Shown in pieces: positions 59,501 through 64,000 of a stretch of 64,000 nt of DNA. The first letter of the stretch is position 1; each line of letters starts with the position of its first letter. Under the pieces are notes generated by a model, which worked only from the letters and a program-made list of their open reading frames with translations, searched no databases and was not told where the DNA came from. The stretch is from Nostoc commune NIES-4072 (lineage in GTDB: Bacteria; Cyanobacteriota; Cyanobacteriia; Cyanobacteriales; Nostocaceae), in the NCBI RefSeq assembly GCF_003113895.1, contig NZ_BDUD01000001.1, forward strand, positions 3,810,037-3,874,036, given 5' to 3'. The translations under genes and the position numbers were made by a program.

Positions 59501-59899
59501 AGTTTCCTCAATGTAACCGTGTCGATTCAGGAAAAATAAATGATCTTGTGCCCAAAATGCAATTCCTGTGGCAACAACTCCCTTGAGTAAAGGTTCTACA
59601 ACATTCCAGACTTCGCTCCACGCTTCATGAGCAGGGCGACCGAGCGCCCAAGGATGTTTTGAGGCAAGGGCAGGGCGATAAGCATCATTATAAATCGTGA
59701 TTAATTCCGAACCCCAGAAGAGGCAAATCTGAGCTTTAGAAGCCAGCAAGATGCTAATGGCACTCCGTAAACTCTGGGGCCAATCAGCCACATAACCTAA
59801 AGCAGTCTGTGACCAATCGAGCGATCGCATCAGGCTGACTATTTCGCCACCTTCAATAAAAACACTGTTAACAGCTAGACCTTCTCCTTCAGATGCCAT
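56537..59899 (-). CDS. Hybrid histidine kinase with PAS-GAF and two HisKA modules
   Basis: 1120 residues, no TM helix. Order: PAS-like domain (about 30-165), GAF (about 175-335), HisKA 1 with FFNNISHEFRTPLTLMLSPL (about 350-415), a truncated ATP-binding start ending DREMWEK (about 465), PAS (about 468-590, RYRTLFESIDEGFCVIEMLF), PAS/PAC (about 600-725, ILDSSHDCIKVLTLDGRVLY), HisKA 2 with LAVLSHELRSPLNPILGWSR (about 750-815), HATPase_c (N-box LLTNAVKFSF, G1 VSDTGKGI, G2 GGLGLGLAIVRHLVELHGG) and a receiver domain (LLIVDDDEDIRDFLGFVLEQ, phospho-Asp in DILLSDIGMPEMDGY, Lys in VAKPID). The first kinase module lacks its HATPase. An XRE gene lies 5 bp upstream. Confidence 0.9.
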   Translation of the reverse strand: MASEGEGLAVNSVFIEGGEIVSLMRSLDWSQTALGYVADWPQSLRSAISILLASKAQICLFWGSELITIYNDAYRPALASKHPWALGRPAHEAWSEVWNVVEPLLKGVVATGIAFWAQDHLFFLNRHGYIEETYFDVSYDPVRDESGKVGGVFCIVSETTGRVLGDRRLQTLSLLSRETAQAKTTEAACLSAIQALATNSHDIPFAMLYQVEADGRSAKLVGTTPMEETGTILSRVNLTQHSDAWKIAQVYHTGEAAIVDDLTTQFGALPTGAWDKPPSAAWVVPLIAGGQKQIVGLLVLGINPYQAFEGEYRKFFDLLVGNMTIAIANARAYEEERKRLEALAELDRAKTTFFNNISHEFRTPLTLMLSPLKEMLTELDGILPTKAQEKLEMVQRNGTRLLKLVNTLLDFSRIEAGRTIASYEPIDLATYTAELASIFRSAADSAGLQLIVDCPPLAEPVYVDREMWEKEERYRTLFESIDEGFCVIEMLFDENDTPNDYRFLEINPSFEKQAGLKDVQGKRIRDLVPNHDKHWFEIYGKVAITGEPVRFENRAVALQRWFDVYAFRIGQPQQRQVAVLFKDISDAYQQATQRQLAEAALRESEELKQRILDSSHDCIKVLTLDGRVLYLNKGGLHLLEIDEPASFLNAEWIDLWQGEDREKAAAAIAAAKIGNVGQFQGYCPTAKGKAKWWDVIVTSVRNASGIIAQLLVVSRDITKQKQAEAEREQLFLREQAAREQAQTANRIKDEFLAVLSHELRSPLNPILGWSRLLRNGTLNAAKTAIALETIERNAKLQAQLIEDLLDISRILSGKLNLEMAPVNLASTIEAAIETVRLAAEAKSIEIQRIFDPNIGQILGDSARLQQVFWNLLTNAVKFSFAGGRVEIRLECRDSQAQITVSDTGKGINPDFLPYVFESFRQADATTTRKFGGLGLGLAIVRHLVELHGGTVQVDSAGEGQGAIFNVRFPLMKAQSYSQKVQEDSSLLTFNTSPLTGIRLLIVDDDEDIRDFLGFVLEQAGAEVCIVTSAIEALQAVEQSPPDILLSDIGMPEMDGYMLIRQIRAMLPEQGGKILALALSAYAGEVNRQQALAAGFQQHVAKPIDPDRLIAVILDIIAKRN

Positions 59900-59904
59900 T
59901 GCTG

Positions 59905-60144
59905 CTAGTCCTGATCGCTAAAGTATTTGGTTAATAGGTTTTCACCTGGTTCTCCCATTTCATGTAACAATTTTTCAATCTGTTTGAGCGCTAGAGGAAT
60001 TGGTCTATTTCGTCCATTTTCCCATCGATTAACACTCTGAAATGACACACCGATTTTGCTAGCAAACTCAACTTGAGACAGTTGCAGTAGCTGCCGAGCT
60101 TCCCGAATCAACGCTGCAATTTTTACATCTTCCAAGGCTGCCAT
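59905..60144 (-). CDS. XRE-family DNA-binding protein, upstream of the hybrid kinase
   Basis: 79 residues from ATG 60144 (a TTG one codon upstream is also open). IAALIREARQLLQLSQVEFA followed by SKIGVSFQSVNRWENGRNRP is a textbook helix-turn-helix of the XRE/Cro type; IPLALKQIEKLLHEMGEPGE is the tail. Spacing of 5 bp to the kinase start indicates one operon and translational coupling. It probably regulates the operon, or acts as the output of the kinase. Confidence 0.9.
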   Translation of the reverse strand: MAALEDVKIAALIREARQLLQLSQVEFASKIGVSFQSVNRWENGRNRPIPLALKQIEKLLHEMGEPGENLLTKYFSDQD

Positions 60145-60296
60145 CAAGTTGGGCTTTCCTCAATTGAACTGTTTAGACTATAACAGATGTGATAAATGCA
60201 AAAATATCCGCAAATCAAGTTTATTGCGAATGAAGGCTCTTTTTTATTAGTAGTCTGTCACATTAGTTACGAGGGTGAACAAGTTCGTAGTAAAGA

Positions 60297-60544
60297 CTAG
60301 CCCTTTCAAGGTGACTGGTAAAGTCTCTTTTTTCTCTGCGCCGCGCCAGTTGCTACTCTGCCTTAACGCTAAGAGCGTAGCAAGATCCCCGTATGGGTAC
60401 AAATCAGGGAACCGCAAGGACGTACTGGCTTTTTTGCGTCTGGGGCGGTTCAAAAGCATTTTATTTAACCTTATTAAACACAGAGAATACATTAAGAGGT
60501 TAGGGTTGATCGAGCAAAATTTTTACCCACTTTGAAAGGGCTAG
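60297..60544. mobile_element. 248-bp MITE-like element with CTAGCCCTTTCAA ends
   Basis: Left CTAGCCCTTTCAAGGTGACT and right inverse CTAGCCCTTTCAAAGTGGGT match at 15 of the first 17 positions. The interior has a GCGTAGCAAGATCCCCGTA piece related to the repeat at 27331-27435. ORFs on both strands inside it have no start signals. It fills most of the gene-free interval 60145-60623. Confidence 0.75.
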
Positions 60545-60570
60545 CTCTACTTAGTCATTTGTGAACAACA

Positions 60571-60602
60571 AAATTCCCGATTTCTTGGAGAAATCGGGAA
60601 TC
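60571..60602 (-). terminator. Rho-independent terminator
   Basis: ATTCCCGATTTCT-TGG-AGAAATCGGGAAT is a perfect 13-bp stem; on the minus strand it is followed by TTTTGTTG. It closes the operon of the 60624 and 60878 genes. Confidence 0.85.
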
Positions 60603-60623
60603 TAAAATTTCAATTTTTACAAA

Positions 60624-60875
60624 TCAAATAGAATTCATATAACGATTTTGATAGTAAGCCAAAATTTGATTAACTCGTTGCCGACTTTCTGAACCAGAGT
60701 TTGCTGTCCACGATATGCACAAGCCACCAATTTGACTTTGATTGTAATCAAACTCTTGGGATGACTGGGGAATTAAATCCACTTCTACCCCTTCGACTTG
60801 ATGTAAATGAGCTGCTATCTCTCTATAGACAGTTAAAGGCAAACCAGCAAATTCAATTTTTTCCTTAGTCCCCAT
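60624..60875 (-). CDS. Small conserved protein, operon with the lipoprotein
   Basis: 83 residues, MGTKEKIEFAGLPLTVYREI, then AAHLHQVEGVEVDLIPQSSQ and SQIGGLCISWTANSGSESRQ. It is soluble, with alternating helix and strand. It starts 2 bp after the stop of the lipoprotein gene, so the two form an operon, followed by a strong terminator. Small proteins with the 'L-P-L-x-x-Y-R-E-(I/V)-A-A-H-L' start are known in cyanobacteria as conserved hypotheticals. Confidence 0.75.
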   Translation of the reverse strand: MGTKEKIEFAGLPLTVYREIAAHLHQVEGVEVDLIPQSSQEFDYNQSQIGGLCISWTANSGSESRQRVNQILAYYQNRYMNSI

Positions 60876-60877
60876 CG

Positions 60878-61726
60878 TTATGAAGCTCCAACATTAAAAG
60901 GATTTGAGGGGGGCGTTGTCACTGAAACAGGATTGCCGCTAGCAGATGCAGCAGACGGCGTTGAATTGACAGCCCCTTCTCCTACCATTTTGGCAACTTC
61001 AATACCATATTGTTCCAGAATCACGATGGGATTGTAGCCCTGATTCATTTCAATACGTTTAACCAGTACGCCATTTGCTAATCGCTGTCCCGCCTGCACA
61101 TAGCGACTCGTCGGTTCATCTGGTACTTTGATAATTGCCTGTGGTTCCTTACTAATTAGAACTACACCAGTCACAACAACTGCCTTTGCTAACTCAGGTT
61201 GTGCTGGCGGTGGCAATACAGATATTAAAGCTGGGTTGGGGACAACTTGAGGCAAAACCTTAGGTAAAACTGAAATCGAACTAGGATTGACTTTTTTTGG
61301 TACAGAAGCAATCTTATTTTTTTTCTGATTTAAAGCTATGTTGGGTGTTGGAAGTTTTCGGACTTTTAGGGATGCAGTAGGTAGCTTAGGCAACATGGGA
61401 ACAGGTCTTCCAACTGTTTTAGGCATTCCGGGAGTCTGCCCGAAAAGTTGTGCAAACGGATCAGCTCGGTCTTTTGATACCTGAACAAACCGTGCCCGCT
61501 CTGTAGCATTAGTAGATTGAATCAAGTTAGCAGATGCAGGAGTAAATTGCGAAACCTCTTTGGCAGGTATCACTGGATTCTTAAAGGATTGAGTCGTTGA
61601 TGGCGACTTTGCTGCTATTTTAGGAACTGGCGTAGGATTGATGGCTTGTGGTGTCTCTTCAGAAGCACATCCAGCGATCGCCAAAGTTAAAATAGCTGTA
61701 ATTGTAATTTTTAAATTTCTGCCCAT
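60878..61726 (-). CDS. Proline-rich lipoprotein with PilP-like C-terminal region
   Basis: 282 residues. Lipobox TLAIAGC (Cys at about residue 20), so the mature protein is lipid-anchored. The middle (30-190) is Pro/Ser/Lys-rich (VPKIAAKSPSTTQSFKNPVI, LPKLPTASLKVRKLPTPNIA). The C-terminal 190-265 part, VVTGVVLISKEPQAIIKVPD, EPTSRYVQAGQRLANGVLVK and RIEMNQGYNPIVILEQYGIE, resembles the small beta-barrel of type IV pilus PilP-like proteins ('G-x-x-L-x-x-G-x-V-x-I-(x)-I'). That comparison is by pattern only. The neighbouring sigma gene is of the SigF type, which in cyanobacteria governs pili. Confidence 0.72.
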   Translation of the reverse strand: MGRNLKITITAILTLAIAGCASEETPQAINPTPVPKIAAKSPSTTQSFKNPVIPAKEVSQFTPASANLIQSTNATERARFVQVSKDRADPFAQLFGQTPGMPKTVGRPVPMLPKLPTASLKVRKLPTPNIALNQKKNKIASVPKKVNPSSISVLPKVLPQVVPNPALISVLPPPAQPELAKAVVVTGVVLISKEPQAIIKVPDEPTSRYVQAGQRLANGVLVKRIEMNQGYNPIVILEQYGIEVAKMVGEGAVNSTPSAASASGNPVSVTTPPSNPFNVGAS

Positions 61727-61890
61727 GAGCTGTTCTCAAAAGCCATTGAAAAACTAGAAAGTTGAAATTAACATGCCTAAAATTTGTATCAAAGGCAAAG
61801 TATGTTCCCTTTATAACTTAACTTTTTAAATTTTGAGGGTTATTTTTAGCACTGTGTACTCAGCATAACTGCGGCTTGGTGTTTATGCAA

Positions 61891-62667
61891 TCAATCTTCT
61901 GCCACACCCATAAGCTGTTTCATCAAATCCAGACCTTTCTTAACTCTACGGGAAACTGTTACCACACTAATTCCCAGATGTTCTGCAACTTGTTTTTGTG
62001 TTAAATCCTGTAAAAACACACATTCCAACACATCGCGGGTGCGTTGTTCTAGCTGAACCAATGCTTGTTGCAAGCGAAGTTGGTCTTCTTGTACTAGTTG
62101 AAAGCTGCGATAGTTAGGATCTGGAACTAATTCTCCCAAACAGGTAGAGCCTTCTTCTCCATCTTGGATTGGCACATCAAGACTCAAGGGAGCGCGATTT
62201 ATCCATGCTAATTTAATTTCTTGCCATTCGTTTGGAGAAATTTCCAGTGCTGTTGCTAATTCTGAGTCTGTTGGTTGGCGATTATGCTTTTCACGCCAAG
62301 AACGTGACACTCCTATTGCTTGCTGTTGCAGTGCTAACCACTTGCGAGGAATTCGCACGGTGACACCTTTATCTCGGAGATAGTGTTGAATTTCACCCCG
62401 AATATAGGGAAGAGCATAAGAACTAAAGGCATGTCCCTTGGAAACTTCAAATTTTTCAATCGCCCTGATTAAACCCAAAGACCCAACCTGAAGCAAATCA
62501 TCGTAGGTTTCATGACATTGATTCGTCCAGTAGTGAGCTTCTTTTCTCACAAGTCCAATATTGAGTTTTACCAGCTTATTGCGAATATTTCCTGACGGAG
62601 ATTGCTGATATTCTCGCAACAACTGCCAAATTTCATGTTTCAGTTCATTGGTTGTTGTGGTAGGCAT
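61891..62667 (-). CDS. sigF: RNA polymerase sigma factor, SigF (group 3) type
   Basis: 258 residues. Region 2: LVKLNIGLVRKEAHYWTNQC, TYDDLLQVGSLGLIRAIEKF and FSSYALPYIRGEIQHYLRDK. Region 3: TVRIPRKWLALQQQAIGVSR. Region 4: LEQRTRDVLECVFLQDLTQK and QVAEHLGISVVTVSRRVKKG as helix-turn-helix. Length and the 'H-Y-L-R-D-K-G-V-T-V-R-I-P-R' block are those of cyanobacterial SigF. Group 3 sigma factors direct motility and pilus genes in Synechocystis; in heterocystous species the role extends to hormogonia. Own promoter; the lipoprotein operon follows 165 bp downstream. Confidence 0.9.
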   Translation of the reverse strand: MPTTTTNELKHEIWQLLREYQQSPSGNIRNKLVKLNIGLVRKEAHYWTNQCHETYDDLLQVGSLGLIRAIEKFEVSKGHAFSSYALPYIRGEIQHYLRDKGVTVRIPRKWLALQQQAIGVSRSWREKHNRQPTDSELATALEISPNEWQEIKLAWINRAPLSLDVPIQDGEEGSTCLGELVPDPNYRSFQLVQEDQLRLQQALVQLEQRTRDVLECVFLQDLTQKQVAEHLGISVVTVSRRVKKGLDLMKQLMGVAED

Positions 62668-63141
62668 AGCACCATGTTTATTAAGTAAATCAACAATTAA
62701 TTCCTCACTTTTAAACTCAGCTGCGATGGCGTACCCGCCCTTTCCGGTGGCGATCGCACGATATCAAAGCTAATGTCGTGCTATATGCCTCAGAAAATTC
62801 TCTGGTAGATAACAACGTTTTTCTAAAGAAAATTCCACAGACTTGCTTGACAATCGAGCAAAGTTTAAATAAGCAAAATTGGTATGATCTGTAGCTGTTT
62901 TTAGGACTACATAGAAATAAAATATAAAATTAGTTACCAAATATAAAACCGAGATTGTACTTAACTTTAATTAATTAATGCTGAAGCTAATTTCTATAAA
63001 CAAAACAACAGTAGCCGCAATTTTATTGGATAAGCAAAAGTTTTATTTACAGTAAAATTACGTGTTTATTAAACCAAAATTCATCCACTAATTAAAAATT
63101 ACTAATAATTTGCCAAAAATAATACGTAAATTTACGCAAAA

Positions 63142-63176
63142 AGATACAACAAAAGGCATCTCGCCCTTTGTTGTAT
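63142..63176 (-). terminator. Terminator downstream of psbO
   Basis: ATACAACAAA-AGGCATCTCGCCC-TTTGTTGTAT is a 10-bp-armed hairpin (with AGGC/GCCC extending it); the minus strand continues CTTTTTGCG. It lies about 270 bp after psbO, behind a MITE-like element, so the element may have been inserted between gene and terminator. Confidence 0.7.
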
Positions 63177-63218
63177 TTAAAGTTTCCTCCTCTTTGTGAA
63201 AAACGCCTAAAAAAAGGC

Positions 63219-63348
63219 AGGCTGTTTCATTCTTTAAAAGCTTCTTGAAAAGCGAGCAACAAGGGAAGGAAGAATTTTTCTCTTGTCTCCCCTTGAACCT
63301 TTGTCTCTTTTCGTTGCTGTAATGCTTTTATAGGAATGAAACAGCCCT
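63219..63348. mobile_element. About 130-bp MITE-like element with GGCTGTTTCATTC ends
   Basis: Left AGGCTGTTTCATTCTTTAAA and right inverse AGGGCTGTTTCATTCCTATA share GGCTGTTTCATTC. The interior contains CCTTTGTCTCTT-type pyrimidine runs opposite purine runs. No clear target duplication. It lies in the gene-free interval 62668-63443 between psbO and its terminator; the rest of that interval is AT-rich with no other feature. Confidence 0.65.
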
Positions 63349-63443
63349 GAAAATGGTGGCAAAAAAGTTAACTTTTGTTATGAACCCTGATGCTTACAGA
63401 ATTGTAGTTCTGAATGCCAGTCAGTTACCTAACTCTAGAGAGT

Positions 63444-64000
63444 TTAGCTACGAGCCGGTTCAACCCGTGCAAAAAATAGACCGCGAATCCTAACTTCTTT
63501 AGGTTCGCCAGCACCTAAATCAGTATCAGATGGCTGTTCGCTCTCGAAAGTACCAGCAATTTCACCACTAGAGCTATCGATTTTAGCGATTTGCAATGAA
63601 ATCTTGCCATTAAGATTTTCAGCACGCTTGACGTTAGTGCGGGTAAGTTCTTCATCATCCGCTTGGGCGGGGAGAGCCACGGCATTATCGTAGCCACTAA
63701 CGACACCACGACCCTTTGGATCTAGGAAAGCAGCACCACGGTAGGAAGGAACTTTGAAAGTGCCTTCAAAGTCCGTAGAGGTGTTAATGCTGCTCAAATT
63801 AGGTTGGCTTTGAGCAACCAAGTTTTTGATGGTGAAGAGGAAAGGTACTCGCTCACCACCGGGAAGTTGCACAGTGATGGCTTGGAAGTCAAGACCATCA
63901 GTTTCCACAAAGGTGAGGCTATTATCTGGGTTAATTTTTAGGTTGCCTTGCACCTGGTCAATGGTGGAAGTATATCTGGTCAACAATTTGCCAGCAACAA
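63444..64000 (-). CDS. psbO: Photosystem II manganese-stabilising protein (C-terminal part)
   Basis: The frame runs off the right edge; 185 C-terminal residues are visible. VAGKLLTRYTSTIDQVQGNL, VQLPGGERVPFLFTIKNLVA, EGTFKVPSYRGAAFLDPKGR, GVVSGYDNAVALPAQADDEE and GTFESEQPSDTDLGAGEPKE are the conserved PsbO blocks. The beta-barrel extrinsic subunit stabilises the oxygen-evolving Mn4Ca cluster on the lumenal side of photosystem II. The signal peptide and the first roughly 90 residues are outside the window. Confidence 0.96.
   Translation of the reverse strand, partial: VAGKLLTRYTSTIDQVQGNLKINPDNSLTFVETDGLDFQAITVQLPGGERVPFLFTIKNLVAQSQPNLSSINTSTDFEGTFKVPSYRGAAFLDPKGRGVVSGYDNAVALPAQADDEELTRTNVKRAENLNGKISLQIAKIDSSSGEIAGTFESEQPSDTDLGAGEPKEVRIRGLFFARVEPARS

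Noticed and set aside
60247..60535. Overlapping frames of about 80 residues on both strands
   Set aside because: They lie within the 248-bp element with inverted ends and overlap each other; composition is not protein-like.

Overview
The window comes from a filamentous, probably heterocyst-forming cyanobacterium of the Nostoc/Anabaena group. Evidence: a partial psbO (photosystem II manganese-stabilising protein) at the right end, a zeta-carotene desaturase gene, a complete sufBCDS operon with a divergent sufR, very many HIP1-type GCGATCGC octamers, and heptanucleotide short tandem repeats (CCCCAAT, CCCAATG, TGACTAA types) between and inside genes. No rRNA, tRNA, CRISPR array or prophage was seen. 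Most genes are chromosomal housekeeping or conserved cyanobacterial genes, with toxin-antitoxin pairs and many small non-autonomous mobile elements scattered among them.

Layout. 0-9.6 kb: a partial unknown gene, a wrecked FAD monooxygenase, a two-TM membrane protein, an NAD(P)-binding SDR convergent with a Rieske oxygenase, a YjbQ-family protein, an aminotransferase, an internally deleted ISAs1-type transposase, two small conserved genes, and murF followed by a truncated GNAT gene. 10-20 kb: tandem TspO-like proteins, a VanX-type dipeptidase, an Orn/Lys/Arg decarboxylase-family enzyme, a Uma2 protein, an ABC-2 exporter pair, a secreted protein and PrxQ. 20-31 kb: cobQ, a small ferredoxin, a HigBA-type pair, crtQ with an SRPBCC gene, a 2.1-kb gene desert, a large acidic protein, an A-type Fe-S carrier and a TPR protein. 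31-46 kb: a TacAT-type pair, a TIGR01777 epimerase, an FHA protein, a Cu-type P-ATPase, a PEP-CTERM protein, TM2 and CPBP membrane proteins, three Uma2 proteins and a ParE-type pair. 46-53 kb: sufS-D-C-B, with sufR divergent. 53-64 kb: membrane/UPF0145 proteins, a secreted TPR protein, an ABC ATPase, a hybrid histidine kinase with an XRE regulator, a lipoprotein operon, a SigF-like sigma factor and psbO.

Genes that work together. SufR and sufBCDS form one regulon: two copies of CAAC-N6-GTTG lie in the divergent promoter region. The A-type carrier and the small ferredoxin are further Fe-S proteins. CrtQ and the SRPBCC gene form a carotenoid operon. MurF makes, and the VanX-type enzyme hydrolyses, D-Ala-D-Ala compounds. 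The two ABC genes at 16.6-18.7 kb form one exporter. The SigF-like gene sits beside an operon encoding a proline-rich lipoprotein.

The strongest unexplained signals are about repeats. A family of about 125-135 bp elements with CAATACGGTTCGG ends and perfect 10-bp target duplications shares its end with an ISAs1-type transposase remnant in the same window; one copy sits in frame inside an FAD-binding motif and another end truncates a GNAT gene. Two unrelated minisatellites both have 21-bp units, about ten units each, and both lie upstream of genes. Repeats also appear to have been absorbed in frame into sufD and twice into the copper-type ATPase. The hybrid kinase looks like a fusion that broke its first kinase core. 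All functions are read by eye from motifs; no database search was run.
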